Shown here: piece after piece, positions 27,969 to 37,190 of the stretch
Layout of the letters: every line of letters starts with the position of its first letter
How positions within the stretch are numbered: the first letter of the stretch is position 1
From: Secundilactobacillus collinoides DSM 20515 = JCM 1123
GTDB taxonomy: Bacteria > Bacillota > Bacilli > Lactobacillales > Lactobacillaceae
Direction of reading: 5' to 3'
Length of the DNA: 64,000 bases
Assembly: GCF_001435975.1 (NCBI RefSeq)
Contig: NZ_AYYR01000023.1
Span: 46,606-110,605, forward strand
Notes under the pieces: model-generated
The model's database searches: none
What the model saw: the letters and a program-made list of their open reading frames with translations, nothing else
Told to the model about the DNA's origin: nothing
Position numbers and translations under genes: made by a program

Positions 27969-28269
27969 AATGTCATCGAGTAGGTGATAGGAGGTCCGCT
28001 TTATTCTGCTATCAGAGAAATTTTGGATGTTGCAGTCCAGTTAAAACTGAGTATCGAATTTCATTGCTTCAAGCCTGGTCGACGTTGTGGGCGTGAGGCA
28101 ATCGTCTATTTATACGTGGACGGGTTGGTGTCTCACTTCATTTTGCAGATCTACCGGTTTAATTCGCATCACGTGATTTGCCTGTGTGGTCAGACCTGCG
28201 ACACACATAGCTTGTAAGCCAGTGACAACTGCGGTAAAATAAATGGCATTAAATTTCGAGGTGAAGTAC
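27969..28269. other. Intergenic region upstream of msrA, no gene seen
   Basis: About 300 bases. A 77-codon open frame is present but has no family signature and atypical composition (Cys- and His-rich), so it is not called. The region probably holds the msrA promoter; no well-spaced boxes were identified with confidence. Confidence 0.4.
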
Positions 28270-28812
28270 ATGAGTGAACATGAAGAAACAGCAATTTTTG
28301 CTGGGGGTTGTTTTTGGTGCATGGTTCAGCCCTTTGATACGTTGCCTGGTATCAAGCAGGTGATTTCCGGTTACACGGGCGGACACGTGGCCAACCCGAC
28401 GTACGAACAGGTCAAGGCACACAAAACGGGTCATACCGAAGCCATCAAAATCGTTTATGATCCAACGGTGGTTTCCTATGCTAAATTGGTGGACATCTAC
28501 TGGCAACAGACTGATCCAACCGATGCCATGGGCCAATTCCAAGACCGCGGCGACAACTACCGCCCAGTAATTTTTGTTCAAAATGAAACGGAACGTCGGA
28601 TTGCTGAAGATTCTAAGGCCAAATTAGCAGCCAGCGGCCTGTTCGATAAGCCGATCGTGACGCAGATCGAAGACGTGAGACCGTTTTACGATGCAGAGCC
28701 TGAGCATCAGGAATTCTACAAGTTTCATCCAGAGCGGATGGCGGCCGAAGAAGCTGCTGGTCGGGCCGATTTTGTTAAGAAATACTGGGAAAATAACACT
28801 AAAATTAAGTAA
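28270..28812 (+). CDS. msrA: Peptide methionine-S-sulfoxide reductase A
   Basis: Reduces methionine-S-sulfoxide in proteins, a repair step after oxidative damage. The catalytic Cys is in the motif FAGGCFWCM (residues 12-20), followed by the family segments SGYTGGH, THTE-type [15 protein letters not shown], and [23 protein letters not shown]. The 180 residues are a single MsrA domain without fused MsrB. The ATG at 28270 follows CGAGGTGAAG; the nine extra upstream codons in the frame include this ribosome binding site. Confidence 0.97.
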   Translation: MSEHEETAIFAGGCFWCMVQPFDTLPGIKQVISGYTGGHVANPTYEQVKAHKTGHTEAIKIVYDPTVVSYAKLVDIYWQQTDPTDAMGQFQDRGDNYRPVIFVQNETERRIAEDSKAKLAASGLFDKPIVTQIEDVRPFYDAEPEHQEFYKFHPERMAAEEAAGRADFVKKYWENNTKIK

Positions 28813-28907
28813 ACCATGAAAAAATGACAGTTGAATCGGTTTAAGCGATAAGTTATGGTAAGATTGTTGGAGCATAGATAGAGACAATAATCAAAGAGGG
28901 TTACTAC

Positions 28908-29783
28908 ATGGACGACGTACAGCGCCTAATTAAACGCCATCAATCAATTGGAAAGATTTCAACTGCTTTTATTTACGGTATTTTAGTGTCAGTGGCCATG
29001 AACTTTTTCTGGACACCGGGTCACATTTATTCTTCCGGGATCACTGGGCTGGCCCAGCTGGTCACGACCTTGTCTGAACGGCATTTGTCGTTTTCAATCT
29101 CAACGGCCATTGGGTTGTTTTTACTGAACGTGCCATTATTCATTCTGGCCTGGCGAAAAATCAGCCACCAGTTTGCAATGTACACGATGATCACAGTCTT
29201 TATGGCCAGTTTAATGATCAAAATGCTGCACCCAGTTCACTTAACCACGGACCCGATCGTCTGTGCGATTTTCGGTGGGGCGGTCAACGGGTTTGGGACT
29301 GGATTAGCACTCAGAAACGGTATTTCTACCGGGGGGCTTGATATTCTCGGTATCGTCATTCGTTGCAAAACGGGGCGCTCTATCGGGACGATCAACATGG
29401 CCTTTAACACACTGATCATTATCGCGGCTGGCTTTATGTACGGCTGGCCCTATGCGTTTTATTCCGCAATTGGGCTGGTGGTTAATGCGCGGGTCATGGA
29501 CATGACGTATACGCGACAGCAGCTGATGCAGGTGATGATCATCACTGACCGGCCAAAAACCGTGATTGATTCCATACAAAACCACATTCGGCGGGGAATC
29601 ACCATTGTGCACGATGCCGAAGGTGCGTACCATCACGATAACAAAACAATTTTATTTACCGTTATTTCACAGTATGAAATGAACGATTTGGAAGAAGCGA
29701 TGAACGAGGCAGATAACAGTGCCTTCGTCAGTATCTCAGAGCTGTACAAGGTTCTGGGGCACTTCTACGAACCGAAACTATAG
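28908..29783 (+). CDS. YitT-family membrane protein (DUF161/DUF2179)
   Basis: A 291-residue protein with about five hydrophobic segments in the first 200 residues, followed by a soluble C-terminal domain of about 80 residues (MQVMIITDRPKTVIDSIQNH, then TVISQYEMNDLEEA). This is the standard YitT/YpjC layout. The motif RNGISTGGLDILG matches the conserved Gly-rich segment of the family. The role is unknown; transport has been proposed for the family. The ATG follows AAAGAGGGTTACTAC. A perfect terminator follows at 29795. Confidence 0.9.
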   Translation: MDDVQRLIKRHQSIGKISTAFIYGILVSVAMNFFWTPGHIYSSGITGLAQLVTTLSERHLSFSISTAIGLFLLNVPLFILAWRKISHQFAMYTMITVFMASLMIKMLHPVHLTTDPIVCAIFGGAVNGFGTGLALRNGISTGGLDILGIVIRCKTGRSIGTINMAFNTLIIIAAGFMYGWPYAFYSAIGLVVNARVMDMTYTRQQLMQVMIITDRPKTVIDSIQNHIRRGITIVHDAEGAYHHDNKTILFTVISQYEMNDLEEAMNEADNSAFVSISELYKVLGHFYEPKL

Positions 29784-29794
29784 GATAAGACCGC

Positions 29795-29833
29795 AAAAAG
29801 CCTAGTGTGGAAAAATTCCACACTAGGCTTTTA
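29795..29833. terminator. Terminator after the YitT-like gene
   Basis: A perfect 17-bp stem, AAAAGCCTAGTGTGGAA with its exact complement, three-base loop and T run. Confidence 0.93.
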
Positions 29834-30187
29834 CTGTCGAACAGGGTAAAATGGGTGTAATGGTCTGGAACCAGAACTGCTGATTGACCTGCGTAGCCTT
29901 AAAAATCAGACAGCCAGTATAATTAATGCTATTAATGAGAGATAACTGGCAAAGGTTGTCGTCTGAGGTGGGATACAACAATGTGTAAGTGCGTCAGTTA
30001 ATCACCAGGAAGATGTGTATGTGTTGTCATTCTAGCCAACTTCTCGGCTTTTGTGCCAAGTCCTAAAGTTTAAGCAATTCATAAGCATTAAATTCTGCTT
30101 AAAATTACGGTTAGCTTAAAGTGATGTGGTATAATACCAAGTTGTGCGTCGGAAGGGGCACGAGAATTCATAGAATTGGTGGTTGTC
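29834..30187. other. Upstream region of the wall-polymer cluster
   Basis: About 350 bases without a gene. An extended -10 (TGGTATAAT, ending at 30135) lies about 50 bases before the GTG of the first transferase, with a weak TTACGG at 30105-30110 (19-base gap). This is the probable promoter of the three-gene cluster. Confidence 0.5.
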
Positions 30188-31342
30188 GTGAAAGCAATTT
30201 ATATATGGTTAGTTCGTTTTGTGTCGATCCTGCACTATTTTTCCAGTTCCAAGACCAAGCGGGTTATTTATCTGATGAGTTTTGGCAATAATTTGCATTT
30301 TATCGCCAAACTAGCTGATGAGCTGCCTGACCGGGAACGGTTACTAGTGTTGTATCGGCCTTCAGCAGAGGTGGAAGCCACCGAATTAGCTGCGTTGGGC
30401 ATTCAGGTGATGCCGTTTCAAGATAATCTTCACTTTGTCTTGGAGGGAATCCCGAAGTTAATGCAGGCAAAGCTGATTTTTTGCGATAACTACTATGCGT
30501 TTTTAGGCGGTATGGTACACCCGCGGCACGCAAAAATCGTGCAGCTGTGGCATGCCAATGGCGCTATAAAGCGTTTTGGCTGGGGCGACCCCAAAACCGT
30601 GCAGCGTTCAAAGACAGACCAGCGCCGGTTTCAACGGGTCTATAACCAGTTTGATGACTACGTCGTTGCATCACAGGCGATGGGCAAGGTGTTTGAAGAA
30701 AGCTACCGAGTGCCCGCAAGCCGCATGCAACTGCTTGGTTATCCAAGGTCTGACCGATTCTTTTCGGAGAACTGGCGGCAAACTGCAGTCCGGCGCGTCC
30801 AGCGTGTCGCACCGGATCTGTTGCAGCACCGGGTCATTTTGTATGCCCCAACATACCGGGAGAACATGCATTTTGAGCTGTCGAAGGACTTGAAAGAGGC
30901 CTTGATGGCGGATCCAGATGCTATCGTTGTTGTGAAGCTGCATCCCGTGTTACGAAAATACGAGCAGCAGTTTAGCCAGGCCTCGCACCACCAGATCCGG
31001 TTTTACCCGAATCTGTCCACGACGGACATATTGGCAGTTAGCGAAACGCTGATTACTGATTATTCGTCAATTGCCTTTGATTTTAGCTTACTGCATTCAG
31101 CCCACAGTTTATTATTTTACATGTCGGACTTAGAATCCTATGCGAAAAATCCGGGCATCCAGCCGCACTTCTTAAAGTGGTTGCCAGCGCAGCCCTTAAA
31201 GACGCCGACGGAACTTAGGCAAGCAATTATTGCTGATCAAGCTACTGATTATTCAGCGTTTAACCGTCATTGGAACACCTACAATGATGGTCAAGCCACT
31301 CAGCGGGTTGTGAAATATTACTGCGGCTATTTAGGAAAATAG
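30188..31342 (+). CDS. CDP-glycerol glycerophosphotransferase family protein (TagB/TagF-like)
   Basis: A 384-residue peripheral membrane glycosyl/phosphotransferase that adds glycerol- or ribitol-phosphate units to a wall teichoic acid-type polymer. The GT-B-like family motifs are visible: QLWHANGAIKRFGWG, YVVASQAMGKVFEESYRVP, LGYPRSDRFF, ILYAPTYREN and the C-terminal TDYSSIAFDF with a following YMSDLESY. The GTG at 30188 follows GGTGG by five bases; an in-frame TTG lies four codons upstream. At 384 residues it matches primase- or short polymerase-type members. The permease gene follows 23 bases later. Confidence 0.87.
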   Translation: MKAIYIWLVRFVSILHYFSSSKTKRVIYLMSFGNNLHFIAKLADELPDRERLLVLYRPSAEVEATELAALGIQVMPFQDNLHFVLEGIPKLMQAKLIFCDNYYAFLGGMVHPRHAKIVQLWHANGAIKRFGWGDPKTVQRSKTDQRRFQRVYNQFDDYVVASQAMGKVFEESYRVPASRMQLLGYPRSDRFFSENWRQTAVRRVQRVAPDLLQHRVILYAPTYRENMHFELSKDLKEALMADPDAIVVVKLHPVLRKYEQQFSQASHHQIRFYPNLSTTDILAVSETLITDYSSIAFDFSLLHSAHSLLFYMSDLESYAKNPGIQPHFLKWLPAQPLKTPTELRQAIIADQATDYSAFNRHWNTYNDGQATQRVVKYYCGYLGK

Positions 31343-31365
31343 TCGGTTTAAAGGAGTGTCATAAC

Positions 31366-32172
31366 TTGAAAGAGGTTATCACCTTATTCAAAGAGCAGTT
31401 CAAGAACATGGGAATCGTGTTTCGAATCTCACGTTATGAGGATATGGCGAGCTACCAAAGTCATTATCTAGGATTAGTTTGGGAGTACCTGTACCCGTTG
31501 ATCCAAATTTGTATTTACTGGTTAGTGTTCGGGGTCGGCTTGAAGCACGGCACGAGCAGCGGCGTAGATTACCTGCCTTGGATGGTTATTGGGATCACAC
31601 CTTGGTTCTTCATGAACCGGGCAACTCTAGATGCTTCAAAGAGTATTTACCAACGGGTGAACATGGTTTCAAAAATGAAGTTCCCTGTATCGGTGCTGCC
31701 TTCCATCCGGATCATCTCTAACCTGAGTTCATTTTGGACCATGTTGGTGGTATCGATTTTCGTTGGTTTTCTGTACGGTGTCCGGCCAAACCTTTACTGG
31801 TTCCAGTCCATCTACTACTTCTTTGCGATGATGATGCTGATGCTGGCCTTTGGGATCTTCAACTCCGCCGTTTCGGTTCTGATTCGGGACTACCACATCC
31901 TGCTGCAATCTGTTATGCGGATACTGTTTTACCTGTCAGGCGTGCTGTTTAACTTTGAAACGGGCTCATTCCCACCAGTTATTGTTCGGATCATGCAAGT
32001 TAACCCATTCTTCTACGTGGTTTCCGGTTTCCGGGAAACGTTGTTTGGGCAAGGCTGGTTCTGGCAACGACCAACGCTGACACTGAGCTTCTGGTTCTTT
32101 GTCCTGTTCTTCCTGTTGGTCGGGTCACACCTGCACTACAAGTTCCGAGCACGGTTCGTTGATTTAATTTAG
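31366..32172 (+). CDS. tagG: ABC transporter permease of the TagG/ABC-2 type (teichoic acid export)
   Basis: A 268-residue inner-membrane protein with six hydrophobic segments of the polysaccharide/teichoic acid ABC-2 family. Characteristic segments are LGLVWEYLYPLIQICIYWLVFG near the N-terminus, LPWMVIGITPWFFM, the loop SVSVLIRDYHIL-type motif (AVSVLIRDYHILLQ), and FNFETGSFPP before NPFFYVVSGFRE. The TTG start follows AAAGGAGTGTC. It lies between two CDP-glycerol transferase genes, so its cargo is probably their product. The ATP-binding partner TagH, usually adjacent, is absent from this window. Confidence 0.92.
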   Translation: MKEVITLFKEQFKNMGIVFRISRYEDMASYQSHYLGLVWEYLYPLIQICIYWLVFGVGLKHGTSSGVDYLPWMVIGITPWFFMNRATLDASKSIYQRVNMVSKMKFPVSVLPSIRIISNLSSFWTMLVVSIFVGFLYGVRPNLYWFQSIYYFFAMMMLMLAFGIFNSAVSVLIRDYHILLQSVMRILFYLSGVLFNFETGSFPPVIVRIMQVNPFFYVVSGFRETLFGQGWFWQRPTLTLSFWFFVLFFLLVGSHLHYKFRARFVDLI

Positions 32173-32197
32173 TGAGTATTTTAATTTAGGAGGAATC

Positions 32198-33421
32198 ATG
32201 ATGGCACTGTCTCGGGTAATTAACCAGATCGTTAAGGGACTCAAAATCGTGATTCGTTATGGACTCATCGTGATAAACGATGGGTTTATTTTGTTTTCAC
32301 CCAAAAAAGATCTGTTAATGTTTGAAAGTTTTAACGGCAACGATATCAATGACAATCCGGCCGCCATTTATCATCAATTGGTGGCAACACACCCGGAACT
32401 AGCGAAAACGGCGTATTTTGGTGTGAAACCGCGGTACTACGCAAAACTGAAGGCGAAATATCCTCATATTTTGCTGGTTAAACGTTTTTCATTCAAGTGG
32501 GTCTGGCTAATGGCACACGCCCATTACTGGGTGTTTAATTCCCGGATGCCAAACTGGTGGCGCAAAAACCGCAAGACGATTTACATTCAAACCTGGCATG
32601 GGACGCCGCTGAAGCACTTAGGCGTCGACATTGAAAACGTGTCGATTCCGGGCACGACGACTGAGGATTATTACCAGCAGTTTACCCGGGAAGCCAGTCG
32701 CTGGGATTACCTGATTGCACCGAATGAGTATTCAAAAAAGATTTTCCGGTCAGCCTTTCAGTTCCATAACCAGTTCTTGGAAATCGGCTATCCGCGAAAC
32801 GACGTGCTGTATCAAAATAACCGCCCAGATACGATTCGTGATCTGAAATCGCGACTTGTTGGCAATCCGGATGCCTCCGTGATCACTTACGCGCCAACGT
32901 GGCGTGACGATGACGCTATTAAGAAGGGACAGTACCATTTCCAATTGCCGTTTGACCTGCAGCGATTTTTGAACCAGGTTTCCGAGGACACAATTTTGGT
33001 GTTGCGCCCACACTATTTGGTTAAGGATAAAATCGATATTCACGGGTTCGAAGACCGGGTCAAGATTCTAGCTGATGAGGACATTGCAAACTTGTACCTC
33101 ATCACCGATTTGATGATCACAGACTATTCGTCAGTAATGTTTGATTTTGCCAATCTGGAGCGACCAATGCTGTTCTATGCTTACGATTTGGAACATTACC
33201 GTGATCAATTGCGCGGCTTTTACTTTGATTACCAAGCTGAGATACCTGGTCCGCTAGCCACCAATGAAGATCAGCTGATGACTGACCTAGCAGCGTTTCA
33301 ACGTGACGGTGGTTTTCAGGATCATCACACGGAGCTTTTGGGATTTAACCAGAAGTATTGCAGTTGGGAAAACGGCACTGCTTCAGCGCAGGTTGTTCAG
33401 GTTATCGAAAAGGGGTTGTAG
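32198..33421 (+). CDS. CDP-glycerol glycerophosphotransferase family protein (TagF-like)
   Basis: A second, 407-residue member of the family. Motifs include IYIQTWHGTPLKHLGVDIE, YLIAPNEYSKKIFRSAF, EIGYPRNDVLY, ITYAPTWRDD, VLRPHYLV and TDYSSVMFDFANL, with the two His of WHGT and RPHY as catalytic candidates known from TagF. Two ATGs in a row follow TAGGAGG; the second (32201) has the better seven-base spacing. It is cotranscribed with the TagG permease (gap 25 bases) and followed three bases later by endonuclease IV. Polymerase rather than primase activity is likely but not decidable here. Confidence 0.9.
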   Translation: MMALSRVINQIVKGLKIVIRYGLIVINDGFILFSPKKDLLMFESFNGNDINDNPAAIYHQLVATHPELAKTAYFGVKPRYYAKLKAKYPHILLVKRFSFKWVWLMAHAHYWVFNSRMPNWWRKNRKTIYIQTWHGTPLKHLGVDIENVSIPGTTTEDYYQQFTREASRWDYLIAPNEYSKKIFRSAFQFHNQFLEIGYPRNDVLYQNNRPDTIRDLKSRLVGNPDASVITYAPTWRDDDAIKKGQYHFQLPFDLQRFLNQVSEDTILVLRPHYLVKDKIDIHGFEDRVKILADEDIANLYLITDLMITDYSSVMFDFANLERPMLFYAYDLEHYRDQLRGFYFDYQAEIPGPLATNEDQLMTDLAAFQRDGGFQDHHTELLGFNQKYCSWENGTASAQVVQVIEKGL

Positions 33422-33424
33422 GAC

Positions 33425-34348
33425 ATGACATTTTTGATTGGGTCACACGTTAGCATGAAGGGTAAAGACATGCTGCTGGGGTCGGCACAGGAAGCCGCCA
33501 GCTATGATGAAAATGTGTTTATGGTATACACTGGGGCACCGCAAAACACCCGTCGCAAACCGATCGACGAGTTGAATATTCCAGCTGGACACGCGTTTAT
33601 GAAGGCACACGGCCTGCAGCAGATCGTGGTCCACGCACCGTACGTTGTGAACCTGGGTAATACGGTGAAACCAGAGAACTATCCGTTTGCGGTCGAGTTC
33701 TTGAAGGAAGAGGTCAAGCGGGCGGATGCGTTGGGTGCCACTCAAATCGTTTTGCACCCTGGTGCTCACGTTGGCGCGGGACCAGAACCGGCCATTGCAC
33801 AAATTTCAAAGGGGTTAAACGAAATCATTACGGCAGACCAGCACGTTCACATCGCCATTGAGACCATGGCTGGTAAAGGGACCGAGGTCGGCATTACGTT
33901 TGAACAGATTGCTGAAATGATTGATCAGATCAAGTTGGATGATAAGGTGTCAGTCTGTTTTGATACTTGCCACACCAGTGATGCGGGTTACGATATTGCT
34001 GGCGACTTTGATGGTGTGTTAAAACACTTCGACAACGTTATTGGTCTGGAGCGGTTGCAGGTGATTCACTTGAACGATTCCAAGAACCCCCGTGACAGCC
34101 ATAAGGACCGCCATGAACTGCTGGGAAATGGGACGATTGGGTTCGATGCGTTGAACGCTGTTGCCCATCATCCGCTACTGGAAAATGTTCCGAAAATCAT
34201 GGAAACGCCATGGGTTGCCATTGACAAAAAGCACAAATTACCGCCTTATGCGTACGAAATTGCGATGTTAAAACACCAACAATTTAATCCGCAGCTTGAA
34301 GCAGACGTGCTTGCTGGGGTGCCGGTTGATGCGTATTTGAACAGATAA
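33425..34348 (+). CDS. nfo: Endonuclease IV (AP endonuclease)
   Basis: Zinc-dependent AP endonuclease of base excision repair. The 307 residues form one TIM-barrel. Metal ligands sit in VLHPGAHVG (His), [10 protein letters not shown] (Glu), [13 protein letters not shown] (Asp, His), HLNDSKNP (His, Asp), [13 protein letters not shown] (Asp, His) and METPW (Glu). The ATG lies three bases after the upstream stop, and the ribosome binding site GGGG is inside the transferase gene, so translation is coupled although the functions are unrelated. A perfect hairpin follows. Confidence 0.96.
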   Translation: MTFLIGSHVSMKGKDMLLGSAQEAASYDENVFMVYTGAPQNTRRKPIDELNIPAGHAFMKAHGLQQIVVHAPYVVNLGNTVKPENYPFAVEFLKEEVKRADALGATQIVLHPGAHVGAGPEPAIAQISKGLNEIITADQHVHIAIETMAGKGTEVGITFEQIAEMIDQIKLDDKVSVCFDTCHTSDAGYDIAGDFDGVLKHFDNVIGLERLQVIHLNDSKNPRDSHKDRHELLGNGTIGFDALNAVAHHPLLENVPKIMETPWVAIDKKHKLPPYAYEIAMLKHQQFNPQLEADVLAGVPVDAYLNR

Positions 34349-34449
34349 TAGGGGTGTTGAAGTGTGCCACACCTTTTTCTAATAACAGTTCAGTAGTTGC
34401 GTTTCATCTGTGCTTTTTAGATCACTCCTTCCCGCAGGACAAAGACTTA

Positions 34450-34512
34450 AACAAAAGCGGCCTATTTTACAAAATTCAAATCAAGAATTTTGTAAAATAG
34501 GCCGCTTTTGTG
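34450..34512. terminator. Long perfect bidirectional terminator, related to the hairpin at 58.5 kb
   Basis: ACAAAAGCGGCCTATTTTAC with AAAATT pairs exactly with its reverse complement around a 9-base loop, a 26-bp stem. It lies between convergent nfo and ppsR. The 3' arm (AATTTTGTAAAATAGGCCGC onward) shares a 21-base identity with the hairpin at 58.5 kb. Confidence 0.9.
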
Positions 34513-34626
34513 GCTTTCATCAGTCGAGTTACAGCACGCGTTGTTATTAGATACATCTAGGAGGCAAGTCTCGCTAGGTCAGGGAATGGAAATGATTCCG
34601 CTCCATACCCGCCTGCTATAATTACT

Positions 34627-35466
34627 TTAATCCTTAATCGTATCCACTTCAGCCGGTTCCAGGTTCAAACTTTCAAGAATGAGGGTGGCGGTTTCTTCAA
34701 TCGACTTATTGGCTACGTTGATCTCAAGACAACCGATTTTCCGGTAAATCGTATCTGCGTACTCGAGTTCAGCTTTGATCTTGGTGGTGTCTGAATAATC
34801 GCTTTCAGCTGGCAGCCCGTATGAAATCATACGCTGCTGACGAATCCGGCGCAGAACTTTTGGACTATTAGTTAAGCCAATAATCTTCTTCGGGTCGACC
34901 TTCCACAGATTGTCTGGCAGCTGCGACTTAGGCGACAGCGGTAAATTGGCTACCTTAATGCCACGGTTTGCCAGAAATAGTGACAGTGGTGTTTTCGAGG
35001 TCCGTGACACGCCTAAAATGACAATGTCCGCCTTTAAGAGGCCAGCGGGGTCCTTGCCGTCATCGTAAGCGACAGCGAATTCCATGGCGCTGATACGGTC
35101 AAAGTAGGTGTCGGTTAAACTGTGGTTCATGCTTGGAATTGCAGCTGGTTGAACGTGGCTGCGGTTGGAGAGCACCTGCATGGCAGGTTGAATGCAATCA
35201 AACGATTCGAGATTGTTCGCCTTAGTAAAATCTCGGACTTGTTCAGTCAGTGATTTCGTGACTAATGTATAATACAACACGGCATTCTTTTTCTTTGCCA
35301 AGTCTAAAATACCCTTTAGGATTGATTCCGTTTGGATAAATGGAAACCGCTGGTATTTCACGTTTAAATCAGGGAATTGCGCGACGGCTGTTTGGGCTAC
35401 CGTCAGCGCAGTTTCACCGGATGAATCCGAAATGATAAAGATTTCAATGAGTTCATTTTCGGCCAT
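34627..35466 (-). CDS. ppsR: Pyruvate, phosphate dikinase regulatory protein family (PPDK/PEPS serine-threonine kinase-phosphorylase)
   Basis: A 279-residue protein of the DUF299 family. Characterised members phosphorylate and dephosphorylate pyruvate phosphate dikinase or PEP synthase using ADP and phosphate. Visible are the N-terminal ISDSSGETA motif, the central P-loop-like GVSRTSKTPLSLFLANRG (residues about 153-170), and NSPKVLRRIRQQRM near the C-terminus. The ATG follows AGGAGGTAACG. No ppdK or ppsA gene is in the window, so its target is elsewhere or has changed. It is divergent from rpsU, a common neighbour. Confidence 0.92.
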   Translation of the reverse strand: MAENELIEIFIISDSSGETALTVAQTAVAQFPDLNVKYQRFPFIQTESILKGILDLAKKKNAVLYYTLVTKSLTEQVRDFTKANNLESFDCIQPAMQVLSNRSHVQPAAIPSMNHSLTDTYFDRISAMEFAVAYDDGKDPAGLLKADIVILGVSRTSKTPLSLFLANRGIKVANLPLSPKSQLPDNLWKVDPKKIIGLTNSPKVLRRIRQQRMISYGLPAESDYSDTTKIKAELEYADTIYRKIGCLEINVANKSIEETATLILESLNLEPAEVDTIKD

Positions 35467-35541
35467 TTTCGTTACCTCCTGATGTCAGATAGCTTTAAGT
35501 CTAGTTTAGCATAAAACCTTTCGAAAAAAGCGTTTGTTTTA

Positions 35542-35570
35542 TTGACGATTCGCTTCGAGATATGTATAAT
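35542..35570 (+). promoter_or_regulatory. Near-consensus rpsU promoter
   Basis: TTGACG at 35542-35547 and TATAAT at 35565-35570 with an exact 17-base spacer, about 85 bases before the rpsU ATG. This is the best sigma-A promoter in the window, as expected for a ribosomal protein. Confidence 0.85.
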
Positions 35571-35655
35571 TAAAAAGAACTGTTGAGGTGAACGTTATTT
35601 TCGTAATGCTCATTTTTTACAAGTTACTACTTGAGTCCGGAGGGAGGGAATTTAC

Positions 35656-35841
35656 ATGACAAAGACAGTCGTTCGCAAAAACGAGTCTCTTGACGATGCT
35701 CTTCGGCGCTTCAAACGAACCGTTTCAAAAAGCGGTACATTACAAGAATACCGTAAACGTGAGTTTTATGAAAAGCCAAGCGTTAAACGCAAATTAAAAT
35801 CTGAAGCAGCACGGAAACGTAAGAACAAGCGTCGTTTCTAG
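35656..35841 (+). CDS. rpsU: 30S ribosomal protein S21
   Basis: A 61-residue basic ribosomal protein of the small subunit, near the 3' end of 16S rRNA and the anti-Shine-Dalgarno site. The sequence [17 protein letters not shown] at the start and the Arg/Lys-rich helix ending KRKNKRRF are the S21 signature. The ATG follows CGGAGGGAGGG, and a near-consensus promoter lies upstream. A terminator separates it from yqeY, although read-through is likely. Confidence 0.98.
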   Translation: MTKTVVRKNESLDDALRRFKRTVSKSGTLQEYRKREFYEKPSVKRKLKSEAARKRKNKRRF

Positions 35842-35847
35842 TTGTTG

Positions 35848-35881
35848 AAAAGGTTCCTGTGTTTACGCGGGGCCTTTTTTT
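35848..35881 (+). terminator. Terminator after rpsU
   Basis: AAGGTTCCTGTG pairs with CGCGGGGCCTT (with wobbles) followed by seven T, seven bases after the stop. Confidence 0.78.
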
Positions 35882-35909
35882 ATGAAATTAACTCTGGGAG
35901 GAATACGAA

Positions 35910-36356
35910 ATGTCATTAGAGACTACATTAAATGAAGACTTAAAGACCGCTATGAAGGCCCACGACAAGCTGGCACTGAACGTCATTCGGATGGTTAAAG
36001 CATCACTGACCAACGAACGCGTGAAGGAAGGCCATGATCTGACTGCCGACGATGAACTCACCGTGTTATCACGTGAGATCAAGCAGCGTAAAGAATCCCG
36101 CGAAGAATTTGCTGCCGCTAACCGTCAGGATCTCGTTGACGGCTTGGACAAGGAACTTGATTTTCTTGCTAAGTACGCACCAAAACAATTGAGCGATGAC
36201 GAAGTAAAGCAGATCGTCACTGATACGATCAGTGAAGTCGGTGCTTCTTCCATGGCTGATTTTGGTAAGGTGATGGGTGCAGTTATGCCAAAGCTGAAGG
36301 GCAAGGCTGACGGTGCCATTGTCAACAAACACGTGAAGGCGCTGTTGAGCAAGTAA
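35910..36356 (+). CDS. yqeY: GatB/YqeY domain protein
   Basis: A 148-residue helical protein sharing the tRNA-recognition tail domain of GatB. The family pattern is clear: [22 protein letters not shown] at the start, [13 protein letters not shown], and the C-terminal [22 protein letters not shown] segment ([24 protein letters not shown]). Its role is uncertain; amidotransferase-like function on misacylated tRNA has been suggested. The ATG follows CTGGGAGGAA. Position after rpsU is the conserved Firmicute arrangement. Confidence 0.95.
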   Translation: MSLETTLNEDLKTAMKAHDKLALNVIRMVKASLTNERVKEGHDLTADDELTVLSREIKQRKESREEFAAANRQDLVDGLDKELDFLAKYAPKQLSDDEVKQIVTDTISEVGASSMADFGKVMGAVMPKLKGKADGAIVNKHVKALLSK

Positions 36357-36366
36357 ATTGATATTG

Positions 36367-36397
36367 AAGTCTGGGCAAGTATTGCCCAGGCTTTTTT
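36367..36397 (+). terminator. Terminator after yqeY
   Basis: AAGTCTGGGC pairs with GCCCAGGCTT, 7-base loop, followed by T. Confidence 0.9.
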
Positions 36398-36611
36398 GAT
36401 TTGCTCGTACATAGTTAGCGAGACTGTGGCTGAATCAAAACGCCAATTACCTCAAATAGTGTTAATATAAGGCACAGTTGTCATATACAATTGATTGATA
36501 ACATACGGTTCTATTACTTTGAGCTGTTTCGTTGCAATTAATCATAAAAGCGCTTACCCTAAAGAAAATTAAGTCCATTAGATGAGTCAATTATAGTTTG
36601 GAGGGGTCGAC

Positions 36612-36962
36612 ATGCTCGATGTAAAGAATTCAATTGAGCGGTTGTCATGGACGGTAGAACATCATTTTTTGCACATTCAGGCGCAACACGACTTTATGCG
36701 AGCCTGGGCAATTCAGTTTGAACTGGCCTACACGGATTTTCGGGTGATTCAAATGGCATTGCAGTTGTCTGGGGACGAACATCACGAGCTGCTGGCAAAG
36801 TTTTCAGCAGCCTATGAAAAGGTCTTTAATTATGAGTATGCGTTTGTTGCCGGCGGGTTGGAAGGTTTTAACGAAAAATATGGTCAGGAACTTGACCAGT
36901 ATGAGCAAGCAGAGAAGGAGACACTGGCTTTGATCGATGAAATCAGTGCGATAGACAACTAA
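36612..36962 (+). CDS. Small hypothetical protein, helical and acidic
   Basis: A 116-residue protein that I do not recognise. It is predicted almost entirely helical, rich in aromatic residues (HHFLHIQAQHDFMRAW) and acidic at the C-terminus (LDQYEQAEKETLALIDE), with no signal or membrane segment. The gene is supported by TTTGGAGGGG six bases before the ATG and a good terminator just downstream, making it monocistronic between yqeY and phoH. Function unknown. Confidence 0.72.
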   Translation: MLDVKNSIERLSWTVEHHFLHIQAQHDFMRAWAIQFELAYTDFRVIQMALQLSGDEHHELLAKFSAAYEKVFNYEYAFVAGGLEGFNEKYGQELDQYEQAEKETLALIDEISAIDN

Positions 36963-36981
36963 CGCTTGGTTTAAGACAATA

Positions 36982-37022
36982 AACAGGACTACTGGTCGGT
37001 TGACTGGTAGCCCTGTTTTTTC
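36982..37022 (+). terminator. Terminator after the 116-residue hypothetical gene
   Basis: AACAGGACTACTGGTC pairs with GACTGGTAGCCCTGTT, followed by T. Confidence 0.88.
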
Positions 37023-37083
37023 TTGCATTTTATGAGTGCGATACGTTCCTGCTTTTCCGCAAAGATGAGCGTTCCGAGACGCT

Positions 37084-37127
37084 TGTCGCAACTTACACTG
37101 TTACGGGTAAGTGTGACAAGCTTTTTG
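37084..37127 (+). terminator. Second hairpin with T run upstream of phoH
   Basis: CTTGTCGCAACTTAC pairs with GTAAGTGTGACAAG (one bulge, one wobble) followed by CTTTTT. It lies about 65 bases before the phoH TTG, with TATAAT at 37141-37146 just after it, so it insulates phoH from upstream transcription. Confidence 0.72.
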
Positions 37128-37190
37128 CGTGCATTTGTCGTATAATATATAGAGCGAAAGACTATTCTAATACAAAGGAGTCAATGATAT

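Noticed and set aside
27984..28217. 77-codon frame upstream of msrA
   Set aside because: Cys/His-rich composition, GGAGG-like word only by chance, and no similarity that I recognise. It lies in the expected promoter region of msrA.
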